Both the position numbers and the translations under genes were made by a program. From Geobacteraceae bacterium (GTDB lineage: Bacteria; Desulfobacterota; Desulfuromonadia; Geobacterales; Geobacteraceae), in NCBI GenBank assembly GCA_024281055.1, contig JAMXLF010000018.1:1-64000 (forward strand): a DNA stretch of 64,000 nucleotides, written 5' to 3'. Positions 1 to 7,577 of the stretch are shown in pieces. The notes beneath the pieces were generated by a model. The model ran no database searches and was not told where the DNA came from. It saw only the letters and a list, made by a program, of their open reading frames with translations. Numbering within the stretch: the stretch's first letter is position 1; every line of letters begins with the position of its first letter.

Positions 1-223
1 GCCTGTATTTTGCAGGAAAAACCAAATGGTACAGCAACACCGTTACGTTGTGGCTTTTATGGATGTACTCGCTCATCCAAACATTTTACGCCGCAAGCGG
101 CGGGGAATTCAACCCGAAGAGATTAAATAGCTTGACTTTGCTCGGCCAAAGCTGTTACGGTGGTTTGTATCTGGATGCAAAACCGGATTAAACTAACACG
201 AAGGTTCAGGAGAAAGTAAGCAC
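1..223. other. Region upstream of the cold-shock gene; no certain gene
   Basis: All three forward frames are open from the window edge (stops at 124-126, 127-129 and 192-194), so the tail of an upstream gene may be here, but none of the three peptides is recognisable and I do not call one. A possible sigma70 promoter for the cold-shock gene is TTGACT at 132-137 with TACGGT at 156-161 (18-base spacer), which would give an mRNA leader of about 55 bases. The start at 224 has a ribosome site, AGGAGA, at about 208-213. Confidence 0.35.
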
Positions 224-424
224 ATGGTAAATGGAACAGTAAAGTGGTTCAACGACAGCAAGGGTTTTGGTTTTCTCGAGCAGGAAAATGGCGAGGATGT
301 TTTTTGTCATTTCTCAGCCATCACCGGTGAAGGATTCAAATCCCTTGCTGAAGGTGATAGAGTGACATTCGAGGTCACCAAGGGGCCGAAAGGGCTTCAG
401 GCTGCGAACGTGAGAAGAGTCTAG
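224..424 (+). CDS. Cold-shock domain protein (CspA family)
   Basis: A 66-residue single cold-shock domain, the full usual length of the family. It opens with the typical NGTVKWFN strand, then RNP1 (KGFGFL, about residues 13-18) and an RNP2-like DVFCHFSAI (about 27-35); RNP2 is usually VFVHF, so the Cys is a small departure. Members bind single-stranded RNA or DNA and act in the cytoplasm as RNA chaperones or antiterminators. The gene stands alone between a candidate promoter and a strong intrinsic terminator. It lies near an RRM protein and ribosomal protein S21, so this end of the window is a small RNA-handling neighbourhood. Whether it is cold-induced cannot be told from the sequence. Confidence 0.95.
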   Translation: MVNGTVKWFNDSKGFGFLEQENGEDVFCHFSAITGEGFKSLAEGDRVTFEVTKGPKGLQAANVRRV

Positions 425-442
425 ATAAACCTCCAGTTGACC

Positions 443-472
443 AAAGCCCCGGAGAAATCCGGGGCTTTTTTT
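443..472 (+). terminator. Intrinsic terminator after the cold-shock gene
   Basis: Perfect 10-base stem AAGCCCCGGA / TCCGGGGCTT (444-453 with 458-467), GAAA tetraloop, then a T-run to 472. It begins 20 bases after the stop codon. Confidence 0.93.
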
Positions 473-504
473 ATTGCTGAACAGAGAAATGTCGGAGGCA
501 GTTA

Positions 505-777
505 ATGGCAGGCAGCACTATGATCAGATCCACAAACCGCGTGGAAATTTCCGAGAAGGCACGGCTCAGGGCAAAGCGTGGCCGGATCACCTGGATCGTG
601 TGGGAGAAAGATGGCGTCTCCTATGCGGACCAGGAGAGCGCCACGTCCCTCATTCTGGCCATGGAAGCGAGCGGGAGCGGGAAATTTTACGGTCTGGAAG
701 CCTCGACCGGGAACGGGTTCGTCATCAGGCCGGAGATCGCACAGGCAATGCTAAGCAATTGCAGGTGCGATTTCTGA
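505..777 (+). CDS. Hypothetical protein, 90 residues
   Basis: I do not recognise this protein. It is soluble, with a basic N-terminal third (residues 7-28 rich in Arg/Lys) and an acidic or neutral remainder; no signal peptide or membrane segment. The start is set by a good ribosome site, GGAGG at 494-498, six bases before the ATG. A longer overlapping frame starting at 474 lacks such a site and looks like a shadow. The gene is followed after 43 bases by a 50-residue basic protein, so the two may be cotranscribed. No function is proposed. Confidence 0.6.
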   Translation: MAGSTMIRSTNRVEISEKARLRAKRGRITWIVWEKDGVSYADQESATSLILAMEASGSGKFYGLEASTGNGFVIRPEIAQAMLSNCRCDF

Positions 778-820
778 GACGAATCCCGGCGCGATAACGT
801 TCCAAAAGGAGAGTGAATAG

Positions 821-973
821 ATGGCGAAACCCAACTTTAAGTTTCAAAAGCGGCAGAAAGAATTGGAAAGGAAGAAAAAGAACGAAGAAAAATTACAGCG
901 GAAGATGACTAAAAACAGTGGCGATCAGCAGGAAAATCCCGATCAGTCTCCTACTGACGAAGGGACGCTCTAA
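821..973 (+). CDS. Small basic protein, 50 residues
   Basis: A 50-residue, strongly charged protein beginning MAKPNFKFQKRQKELERKKK, with a run of Lys/Glu/Arg that should form a long amphipathic helix (residues 8-35) and a polar acidic tail. The ribosome site AAGGAGAG at about 806-813 precedes the ATG. From memory, short proteins of this sort occur close to cold-shock or RNA-binding genes in Geobacter-type genomes, and its composition suits nucleic-acid or ribosome binding; that role is inference. It sits between a hypothetical gene and the leader of the RRM gene. Confidence 0.6.
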   Translation: MAKPNFKFQKRQKELERKKKNEEKLQRKMTKNSGDQQENPDQSPTDEGTL

Positions 974-1276
974 GGAAGAAAATGCATTCGTAGCCCTCGT
1001 TCTTTTCTTTTCTGTTCTGACCCGATTGTCCCCTTGGTTCCAGGAGGAGAATAAGGGATGTTGTTTAATTGTTTACTATTCCCAGACTTAACAGACAAAT
1101 AAACAACGTCCCCGGAAGCTCCTTCGGAGTGAAGTAGTTAACCGGATTACAGTATTTTGCATACAAGGCGGAATAAATGTGGTATCGTCTGGATACCTTC
1201 TAAAGCTAAGAAGCCCGGGGCCGTCGAGAGCACCCCGGGTTTTTTTATTTCCAACAGGGATCGGGAGGAACGCGTT
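974..1276 (+). promoter_or_regulatory. Structured leader of the RRM gene with hairpin, terminator-like stem-loop and possible uORF
   Basis: This gap of about 300 bases is not empty. A tiny frame (1058-1102, 14 codons, peptide MLFNCLLFPDLTDK) follows AGGAGG at 1042-1047. A small stem CTCC-TTC-GGAG lies at about 1120-1130. A hairpin GGTATC-GTCTG-GATACC occupies 1181-1197. A terminator-like stem CCCGGGG / CCCCGGG (1214-1220 with 1233-1239) with a seven-T run (1240-1246) ends only 30 bases before the RRM start codon. Either the stem-loop ends the upstream transcript and the RRM promoter is very close, or it is an attenuator inside the RRM leader. The sequence alone does not decide. Confidence 0.5.
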
Positions 1277-1633
1277 ATGGGTGCAAAACTGTATGTTGGC
1301 AATCTTCCGTTCAAGGCAACGGAGGACGACGTTCGAGAGCTCTTTGCGAAAGTAGGCGAGGTTGCGTCGGTGCACCTGATAACCGATCCTCACACCGGCC
1401 AGCTGAAAGGGTTCGGTTTTGTGGAGATGGCTTCCGAAGCGGACGCCGTCAAGTCGATCGAGGCGCTGAACGGAACGGTTTTCATGGAAAGGTCGCTGAC
1501 CGTCAACGAGGCGAAACCCCAGAAGCCGAGGGAACCGAGGGGCTTTGGCGGCGGCCGGGGCGGTCACGGCGGTGGCGGTGGAGGCCGGGGGGGCTTTGGT
1601 GGTGGCGGCCGGTCTGGACGGGGAGGCAGGTAA
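1277..1633 (+). CDS. RNA-binding protein: one RRM plus Gly/Arg-rich tail
   Basis: 118 residues. The first ~80 form one RNA recognition motif with RNP2 (LYVGNLPF, about residues 5-12) and RNP1 (KGFGFVEM, about 44-51). The last ~35 residues are a Gly-rich, Arg-dotted tail (GGRGG-like repeats), as in bacterial and cyanobacterial Rbp proteins and eukaryotic hnRNP/GRP proteins. Such proteins bind single-stranded RNA in the cytoplasm. I place the start at 1277 because GGGAGGA (1263-1269) precedes it and the RRM begins there; an in-frame start at 1157 would read through the terminator-like leader hairpin. The S21 gene follows after 3 bases and takes its ribosome site from the end of this gene, so the two are translationally linked. 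Confidence 0.92.
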   Translation: MGAKLYVGNLPFKATEDDVRELFAKVGEVASVHLITDPHTGQLKGFGFVEMASEADAVKSIEALNGTVFMERSLTVNEAKPQKPREPRGFGGGRGGHGGGGGGRGGFGGGGRSGRGGR

Positions 1634-1636
1634 CCA

Positions 1637-1840
1637 TTGACGATTACAGTTCATGGCAATGACATAGAAAAGGCGTTGCGGGACCTGAAGCGGACGCTCC
1701 AGCGCGACGGGCTTTTCAGGGAACTCAAGAGGAGACGGTTTTATGAAAAGCCGTCGGTGAAGAGAAAGCGCAAGCAGTTGGATGCTGAGCGGAGGAGAAG
1801 GAAGGCCCTGAAAAGGGTCAGGCGGAACGAGCGGGACTAA
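1637..1840 (+). CDS. rpsU: 30S ribosomal protein bS21
   Basis: 67 residues with the bS21 pattern: a short N-terminal segment (VHGNDIEKALRDLKR), the conserved LFRELKRRRFYEKPS block (about residues 27-41) and a highly basic tail of Arg/Lys clusters. bS21 is a late-assembling small-subunit protein near the anti-Shine-Dalgarno end of 16S rRNA. The start codon is TTG at 1637, with GGAGG at 1622-1626 ten bases upstream, inside the end of the RRM gene. Pairing of an RRM protein with S21 in one transcript fits a role in translation or cold adaptation. Confidence 0.93.
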   Translation: MTITVHGNDIEKALRDLKRTLQRDGLFRELKRRRFYEKPSVKRKRKQLDAERRRRKALKRVRRNERD

Positions 1841-1986
1841 TTCTTTAGCCGGTTGTTGAAAAACTACTGCGAAGGCGGTCTGCGGTCGTGCTGTTCGTGA
1901 GAGAATCAAAAGGGTTGGCCCGTAAATATTGAAAGTTTTTTACCTTCACTCCAAGATCAAATTCAACTTTCATGGGCGACCCTTAG

Positions 1987-2109
1987 TCTTCTCCCTGCAC
2001 CATTCAGACCCTGCTCGGCCACGCGAGCCTGAAGACCACCATGATCTATACCCACTGCGTACCGGTGCGCACGGTGAAGGAGCCGAAGAGCCCGCTGGAC
2101 CTGGAGTGA
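1987..2109 (+). pseudogene. C-terminal remnant of a tyrosine recombinase / integrase
   Basis: A short frame ending at the TGA of 2107-2109 reads IQTLLGHASLKTTMIYTH followed by a tail ending KSPLDLE. This is the last part of a tyrosine recombinase: the LLGH motif carrying the second catalytic His, the TTMIYTH segment with the catalytic Tyr, and a tail like that of integron- or phage-type integrases. The catalytic domain upstream is missing: the frame is closed by a stop at 1984-1986, and no start codon serves it. I infer a scar of an old mobile element, next to the decayed toxin-antitoxin pair. Confidence 0.8.
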
Positions 2110-2189
2110 GGGTAGAGCCCGGCTCACCCGGCTTCAACTCGCATAACAATTCCAGATTTTTACGCATGCTCCCCTCCAAGACGCACAAA

Positions 2190-2223
2190 GCCGCTCTATC
2201 AGTCCAAAGCTGATCCGAGCGGC
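2190..2223. repeat. Long imperfect hairpin beyond the toxin-antitoxin remnant
   Basis: Arms GCCGCTC (2190-2196) and GAGCGGC (2217-2223) enclose an inner stem ATCAG / CTGAT. There is no clear T-run on either strand. It lies beyond the 3' end of the minus-strand hepT remnant and may have been its transcription terminator. Confidence 0.5.
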
Positions 2224-2260
2224 TCCCTTGAAATCGGAAATGGCCTCCCCAAAAAACGTC

Positions 2261-2600
2261 TTACCCTGTGCCCACCTCTTCAAGCAATGCCTTCAGTTCA
2301 GGTAGCCTTTCTTTTGCGACTCTTCCAAACCGTTTTGAGATCGACCCCCATATAGTCATGGATCAATAGTCGCGCATGCCGGCCATCTTGCTCCAGGGGA
2401 CATCGGGATGTTTTCTTCTGAATGTTGCAGGAACCCCTTTTGTAGCCTCGCCAAGAACTTCGAGGCTCCTGATGACAGCATTGACGGTCTTCTTGTCCGC
2501 TGCAAACGCCTCAAAGGTCATGCCGCGGGTAAACTCCTCCACCTCTGCGATCGCATTGCGGATGTCATCGAAGTAGTCGGCAATCTCGCCCCTTATACAT
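2261..2600 (-). pseudogene. hepT: HEPN-domain toxin (HepT / DUF86 family), frameshifted
   Basis: The minus strand encodes a HEPN protein with characteristic blocks (EIADYFDDIRNAI, EFTRGMTFEAF, VIRSLEVLGEA, then KMAGMRDY and IHDYMGVDL), the active-site R-x4-H being split. Three reading-frame breaks are needed: an extra G just after the start (MYKG in a GGGG run), a one-base loss directly after MRDY so that IHDY lies in another frame, and a compensating shift before RVAKERLPELKALLEEV, the true C-terminus. In HepT/MntA systems this protein is an RNase-type toxin. As written it cannot be made intact. The start at 2600 overlaps the end of mntA, the normal arrangement. Decay is the simplest reading; sequencing indels are possible, because the breaks are mostly in short homopolymers. 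Confidence 0.8.
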
Positions 2601-2884
2601 ACTCCACCTCGGAGAGGATGCGTTTGCCGATGGCAGGTTTGAGGGCCTTCTCCATGACGAGGTCGACCTTGTGACGAAGCCGCGCCTCCAGGAACTCCCG
2701 CAGGTCGATGAAATCGAACAGATCGATATCCCGACCAAAGGAGACGAGGATGTCGATGTCGCTCCTTTTTCCGCTGCTGTTCGCGGACGTATGAGCCGAA
2801 CAAGCCCAGCCGCATGACGCCGTAGCGGGCTTCTATCTCCGGTTTGCTGTTCCTGATTATGTTGATGATTTCCTGTTTGCCCAT
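2593..2884 (-). pseudogene. mntA: MNT-domain nucleotidyltransferase antitoxin (MntA family), frameshifted
   Basis: It starts at 2884 with a minimal nucleotidyltransferase fold: EARYGVMRLGLFGSYVR contains the GSx10DxD start of the family. Directly after, an extra base in a GGAAAAAGGAG run shifts the frame; the expected SDIDILVSFG continuation with its two catalytic Asp is present in the next frame and runs to the stop at 2593. In intact pairs MntA inactivates the HEPN toxin by covalent nucleotide addition. Here both partners carry frameshifts, so the module is probably dead. Confidence 0.8.
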
Positions 2885-2942
2885 GGGTATCTAGTATCAC
2901 AAAACGGAAGGCATCGCAACGGGGGAACCGAGGCTTTGCCGT

Positions 2943-5900
2943 TCACCCCCCGATCGCCGCCAGGGCTATCTCCTTTACCCTCTTCAGATCGAGCTTCCCG
3001 GTCCCGAGGATCGGGAGCGCCTCCACTTCGACGTAACAGTCCCGGCCGGGCTTCCAGAGGTTGGGAAGGGAGCTTTCGGTGAGGAGCAGATAAAGGGCCT
3101 CGGCGTCTCCCGCCTCGCGGCTGTAAAGCACTACCAGCCGCTCGCCCCGCTTCTCGTCGGGGACGGCGGTGACCGCCACCACCTGCTGCTTGCCGAGACG
3201 GCCCTGGAGCTCGTCCTCGATGGCGCCGTGGGGAATCATCTCCCCGCCGATCTTGCTGAAGCGGGAGAGGCGGTCGGTGATGTGGAGAAAGCCGCTGTCG
3301 TCGAGGCGGCCGATGTCGCCGGTGACGTACCAGCCGTCCCGGACCGCCTCGGCAGTCTTGTCGGGGCGCCCCAGGTAGCCGAGCATGACGTTCGGACCCT
3401 TGACGAGGATGAGCCCTGCTTCCCCCTCGGGGAGGGGAGTGAAGCTGTCCGGGGCGACGATCAGCACCGCTACCCCGGGGACCGGGAGGCCGACGCTTCC
3501 GTCGCGCGAGCCCTCCTGGCGCACGCCGTCGATCTCCACGTCGGGGAGCGACAGGGAGATGACCGGCGAGAGCTCAGTGGCGCCGTACCCCTCCAGGGGG
3601 CGGATGCCGAACCGCTCCTGGAAGGAGTCGGCAAGCTTTGACTTGAGCTTCTCGGCGCCGGTGATGACGAGCCGGAGCGTGGCGAAGTCCTCCGCCTTTG
3701 CCCGCCGCAGGTAGGCCATGAGAAAAGTGGGGGTGGCGATGAGGAGCGTGGAGCGGTGGGCGCGCACGGTGCGGGCGATGGTCTCGCCGTCTAGGGGGTT
3801 GGTGTGGTAGACGGCGGAGAAGCCCGACAGGAGCGGCAGCCAGAGGGTGCCGGTGAAGCCGAGGGAATGGAAGAAGGGGAGGGCCGAGCAGATGTTGTCC
3901 CTCCCCGTCACCCGGAAGACCATGCGGAGCGCCTCAAGGTTGGAGAGGATGTTGTGGTGGGAGAGCATCACCCCCTTCGGCTCGCCGGTGCTGCCTGAGG
4001 AGAAGATGACCGTGGCGAGCCGGTCGGCGTGGAAGTCCCGCGGCCGGGCCAGGGTGCGCAGGGGCTGGAAGCGGGCCCGGAGCCAGGCACGGCGCTTGCC
4101 GCCCGGCGTAAGCCCGGCAAGGAGATCCTCGACGTAGACCGCCCCCGGTAACTCCTGCAGGGAGCCCAACTTTTCCAGGAAGGCACGGGAGGTGACAACC
4201 GTTGCGATGCCGCACTGGGCGATGGCCGAGCGGACGGCCTCGGCTGCGGCGGTATAGTTGAGGTTCACCGGCACGGTGCCGTCGAGGGTGAGGGCCAGGT
4301 TCACCAGCGCCCCGCCGACGGTGGGGGGAAGGCAGACACCGACCATTTCTCGTCCGGCGGTGTGCGGCCGGAGCTTTGCGGCCAGGGCAACGGCGGCCGT
4401 GAGGGCTTGGCCGTAGGTGAGCTGCCGGCCGCCGGTGTCGGCGATTGCAGGACGCCGCCAGTTTTCCCGGGCCGTTTCGGCGAAGAGCTCCCCCAATGGG
4501 CGGCGCCGGGGCTTCCGGGCGTCGAACCAGGCGCAGGAAAGCTCCATCACCGCGCGGCGCACCTCGTGGGCGCTGCTCTCCGCCGGCAGTGGTGCGCCGA
4601 ACAGAACCGTCACCCGGTAGGGGGCCAGGGACGGGAGGCGGGCGAGGAGCTTGCCGTGGGCGTAGGAGAGGATGCTTCCCCAGGCGCCGCCGATGTAGAC
4701 CGGGATGATCGGATGCCGGGTCCCCTTGACGATCCGCTGGAACCCTCCCTTGAATTCGTTGAGCATGCCGTTGCGGGTGATCGCCCCCTCGGCGAAGATG
4801 CAGACCAGGTACCCCTCGTCGAGGGCCGCCCGCGCGGCGGCGATGAACTCGACGAGCCCCTTCCGGCCGTCGGCGGTCGATACGGGGATGACCCCCATCA
4901 GCCGGCAGAGGGGCCTGAGGAGCGGAAAGTCATGGATTCGCCGCTCCATGACGAAGCGGATCCGCCGCTGCTGGGTGGCGATGAGGAGCAGGGCGTCGAG
5001 CCAGGAAACGTGGTTCGCCACGAGGAGCGCTCCTTCCTCGGCCGGGACGTGCCGCTCGCCGACGATGGTGAGGCGGTAGCAGAGGCGCATGGCGACGAGG
5101 CCGAGGAAGCGGAGCAGGAAGTCGGGGAGGATCCGGAGCGTGATGACGGTGAGGAGGAGGGTGACGAGGCCGAGGAGCGTGAAGCAGCCACCGGGGGAGA
5201 CGCCGAGTGGCCCGGTGAGGAGCCAGAGGAGGCCCGAGGCGAGGAGCACCCCGACCCAGCTGAGGAAGCTGGAGGCGGCGAGGATCTCCCCTCGGCGCCC
5301 GGCAGGGCTGCGAAGCTGGATGAAGGCCTGGAGCGGGACGATGAAAAGGCCCGCGGATACCCCGAAGAGAAAGACGAGTATTATGACCGCCGGTACGCTG
5401 GATGGAGCGGCATGAAGGAGGAAGGAGGCGATGGTGAGCCCGGCGGCACCTATGGGGACTACGCCGAATTCCACGGTTCTCCCCGAGAGGCGGCCGGCGA
5501 GGAGCGAGCCGAGCCCGATGCCGAAAGCGGCGGCGAGGAAGAGGTAGCCACTCTGCTCCTGGGGGAGGCCGAGGCGGGCCATGCCGTAGGGGAGGAGGTT
5601 CAGCTGACAGAAGGCGCCCACAAAGAGGAAGTAGGCCGCGCCGAGCACGGCGAGAAGGAGATAACCGTCCTCCCGGAGGCCGGCGAGCGTCCGGACGTAG
5701 GTGGCGGGGGAAAAGGCAAGCCGCCGGGCGGGGTCGGCCGGGACAGTGGCGGGGATGGCGCGGGCGAGGAAAAGGCCGGCGACGGCCACGCCGATTCCGG
5801 CCGAGGCCGCCAGACCGTGGCGACCGCCGCTCGCCTGGACGAGGAAGGGGGCAAGAGCGGTGCCGCCGATGATCGCCATGAAGGAAAACATCTCCAGCCG

Positions 5901-6338
5901 GCTGTTGGCCCGGGAAAGCTCCTCCCGCGGCATGAGCTCCGGGACGATACCGTACTTGGCCGGCGCAAGCACCGCGCTGTGGGTGCCGAGGAGAAAGACC
6001 GTCAGGTAGAGGAGTGGGGAGACGCCGAGGAGGAGGCCGGTACAGGCGAGAAGGGCGATCCCCATTTCCAGGAGCTTCACTCCCACGATTACCCGCTCCT
6101 TGGGGAAGCGGTCGGCCAGGGATCCGGCCAGGGCCGAGAAGAGGAGAAAGGGGAGGACGAAGGCGGCGCTGCCGACCGCGGCGATGGTGCCGGCTGCGGC
6201 TGCCCCCTGGCGCCCCACCAGGAAGAAGACGATGGTGAGCTTCACCAGGTTGTCGTTCAGGGCCCCGAGGGCCTGGGCGAGGTTGAGGCGGGTGAAGGCT
6301 TTGTTTGTCGCGGCGGTGGCTGTTTCGCTGATGTCCAT
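2943..6338 (-). CDS. aas: LplT-PlsC-acyl-ACP synthetase fusion (Aas type)
   Basis: 1131 residues in three parts. Residues ~10-400 form a 12-helix MFS carrier like the lysophospholipid flippase LplT. Residues ~410-600 form a PlsC-type acyltransferase with the H-x4-D motif (NHVSWLD) and FAEGAITRNG. Residues ~610-1125 form an AMP-forming acyl-ACP/CoA synthetase with IFSSGSTGEPKGVML, GYGATELSP and GWYVTGDIG. In E. coli, LplT and the bifunctional Aas are separate proteins that bring lysophosphatidylethanolamine in and re-acylate it; here all steps are in one inner-membrane polypeptide. The start has GAGG about 7 bases upstream. Three-part fusions of this kind exist in other bacteria, so it is not unique. 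The neighbour upstream is a divergent-function amidohydrolase on the same strand, separated by a repeat. Confidence 0.92.
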   Translation of the reverse strand: MDISETATAATNKAFTRLNLAQALGALNDNLVKLTIVFFLVGRQGAAAAGTIAAVGSAAFVLPFLLFSALAGSLADRFPKERVIVGVKLLEMGIALLACTGLLLGVSPLLYLTVFLLGTHSAVLAPAKYGIVPELMPREELSRANSRLEMFSFMAIIGGTALAPFLVQASGGRHGLAASAGIGVAVAGLFLARAIPATVPADPARRLAFSPATYVRTLAGLREDGYLLLAVLGAAYFLFVGAFCQLNLLPYGMARLGLPQEQSGYLFLAAAFGIGLGSLLAGRLSGRTVEFGVVPIGAAGLTIASFLLHAAPSSVPAVIILVFLFGVSAGLFIVPLQAFIQLRSPAGRRGEILAASSFLSWVGVLLASGLLWLLTGPLGVSPGGCFTLLGLVTLLLTVITLRILPDFLLRFLGLVAMRLCYRLTIVGERHVPAEEGALLVANHVSWLDALLLIATQQRRIRFVMERRIHDFPLLRPLCRLMGVIPVSTADGRKGLVEFIAAARAALDEGYLVCIFAEGAITRNGMLNEFKGGFQRIVKGTRHPIIPVYIGGAWGSILSYAHGKLLARLPSLAPYRVTVLFGAPLPAESSAHEVRRAVMELSCAWFDARKPRRRPLGELFAETARENWRRPAIADTGGRQLTYGQALTAAVALAAKLRPHTAGREMVGVCLPPTVGGALVNLALTLDGTVPVNLNYTAAAEAVRSAIAQCGIATVVTSRAFLEKLGSLQELPGAVYVEDLLAGLTPGGKRRAWLRARFQPLRTLARPRDFHADRLATVIFSSGSTGEPKGVMLSHHNILSNLEALRMVFRVTGRDNICSALPFFHSLGFTGTLWLPLLSGFSAVYHTNPLDGETIARTVRAHRSTLLIATPTFLMAYLRRAKAEDFATLRLVITGAEKLKSKLADSFQERFGIRPLEGYGATELSPVISLSLPDVEIDGVRQEGSRDGSVGLPVPGVAVLIVAPDSFTPLPEGEAGLILVKGPNVMLGYLGRPDKTAEAVRDGWYVTGDIGRLDDSGFLHITDRLSRFSKIGGEMIPHGAIEDELQGRLGKQQVVAVTAVPDEKRGERLVVLYSREAGDAEALYLLLTESSLPNLWKPGRDCYVEVEALPILGTGKLDLKRVKEIALAAIGG

Positions 6339-6363
6339 GGTAAACCTCGTTCGGTCATATCTG

Positions 6364-6422
6364 CGTAGGGGCGGTTCTTGCGCCCGCCCTTACATGGGTA
6401 CCCGCAAGGGGTGTCCCTACAT
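6364..6422. repeat. Palindromic intergenic repeat (GTAGGGGCGG...CCCTAC type), copy A
   Basis: A ~59-base imperfect palindrome in the gap between two minus-strand genes: GTAGGGGCGG at 6365-6374, CGCCCGCCCTTAC in the middle, and GTGTCCCTACAT at the far end. Related elements lie at 11404-11430 and 59852-59905. I take them as copies of one short interspersed repeat family. Confidence 0.65.
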
Positions 6423-7406
6423 ACGTCCACCCAGGAGCCGGGCGGCGTTGCCGAGGAGCACCTCGGGCATTCCGAGGGCAAGCTTCAACTCCACGTCCCG
6501 GTCCCAGGGATTTTTCACGGCGGTGATGCGCCGCACCTCGCTGAACGGGAGGCGGAAGAGCTGGAACCAGGGGGAGGTGATGCCGGTGGTGAGAAGCGGC
6601 ATGTCGGTGCCGTAGAGAAGCCGGCCGTGCAGCTCACCGTGGCGCAGCACCAGGGGGAGGTGGCCGAGGCGGTTTGCCTGGGTGAGGGCGGAGATGTCGG
6701 CGTAGAGGTTGGGATAGAGGGGGGCAAGACGGAGGAAGCGGGCGAAGTTCGGCTCCCCGTCGTTCCGGCCGTTGCTGGCGCAGTGGGCGGCGATCACCGT
6801 TACTCCCTCTTCCAGCGGAAGGCGGAGTCGCTCCGGGTCTCCCAGTTCATTCCGCGCCCAGGTGAACGACTCCTCTTCGCCGGTGTGGACGAGGAGGGGA
6901 AGCCCCAGCTCCCGCAGCCGCCGGTAGAACGGGATGTGCCGCCGATCGGCCGGGTCGATGAACTGAATGGAAGGGAGCCACTTCATGAGCACCGCCCCGT
7001 CCGCGGCCTCCTTGTCGAGGCGTTCCAGGGCATCGTGGCGGGAGGGGTTCACGCTCGCGCCGAAAAGGAGGTTGTTGTAGCGGCGGCACTCTTCGGCAAG
7101 GAAGTCGTTGGGGATGTATGCCTCGGTCCGTTCCCGGTCGAGGGCGCCGTCCGGGCCGACGATCCCGTCGAGGGCCAGGACCACGGCGGCCTGGACGCGG
7201 CGGGAGGCGGCGAGCCCTCCGGCGAGACGGCGAAGGATAATGTCGTCACCCTCCCGCTCCAACTCGGTATCGGTCACCCCGAAGGCCCTGAGGTAGAAAC
7301 GGTACTTCCAGCTCCGGCGCATCCGCGGCGAGACGAAGCAGCCGCTTCCGCCAGCGCCGACGCCGGCGGCGTGGCAGTGGATGTCGATGACGGGCGTTTC
7401 GGGCAT
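6417..7406 (-). CDS. Amidohydrolase-family metal-dependent hydrolase
   Basis: 329 residues of a TIM-barrel amidohydrolase (amidohydrolase_2 type). Visible metal-site elements are DIHCHAAG (HxH, residues ~8-12), PLLVHTGEE (about 165-175), VIAAHCAS (about 200) and LYGTDMPLL (about 275-283). No signal peptide, so cytoplasmic. The substrate cannot be told; relatives are decarboxylases or hydrolases of cyclic and aromatic acids. The insert RMRRSWKYRFYL near residue 30 is typical of a subgroup with a helical cap. The 3' end overlaps the palindromic repeat by a few bases. Confidence 0.85.
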   Translation of the reverse strand: MPETPVIDIHCHAAGVGAGGSGCFVSPRMRRSWKYRFYLRAFGVTDTELEREGDDIILRRLAGGLAASRRVQAAVVLALDGIVGPDGALDRERTEAYIPNDFLAEECRRYNNLLFGASVNPSRHDALERLDKEAADGAVLMKWLPSIQFIDPADRRHIPFYRRLRELGLPLLVHTGEEESFTWARNELGDPERLRLPLEEGVTVIAAHCASNGRNDGEPNFARFLRLAPLYPNLYADISALTQANRLGHLPLVLRHGELHGRLLYGTDMPLLTTGITSPWFQLFRLPFSEVRRITAVKNPWDRDVELKLALGMPEVLLGNAARLLGGRM

Positions 7407-7541
7407 CGTGCTCTCCTTGAGTGTAGATGGACCTCTGTCTTTCAGGGACCGTGCCAGGATGGCTCTGCCCGCCCATCATACCGATTTTGCGGGAGAAATA
7501 AAGGCAAAATGAGGAGGGGTTAAAAATATTGCAGCCAGCGC

Positions 7542-7571
7542 TTGACAATAAATGTCCGGGTCGTGTACATA
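7542..7571 (+). promoter_or_regulatory. Sigma70-type promoter for the sigma54 activator gene
   Basis: A perfect -35 TTGACA at 7542-7547 and a -10 TACATA at 7566-7571 (18-base spacer; GTACAT with 17 bases is the alternative). The predicted transcription start falls at about 7577-7579, at the ATG of the next gene, so the mRNA may be leaderless. Confidence 0.65.
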
Positions 7572-7577
7572 TGGTGT

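Noticed and set aside
1-194. C-terminal end of an upstream protein in the third frame
   Set aside because: Open for 64 codons but all three frames are open for a while; peptide unrecognisable. Left as uncertain.
2190-2223. Hairpin as a tRNA fragment
   Set aside because: No anticodon arm or T-loop motif; just an inverted repeat.
4362-6368. Long plus-strand open frame (over 600 codons)
   Set aside because: It lies wholly antisense to the LplT-PlsC-synthetase gene; low-complexity Glu/Gly/Arg composition is typical of a high-GC shadow frame.
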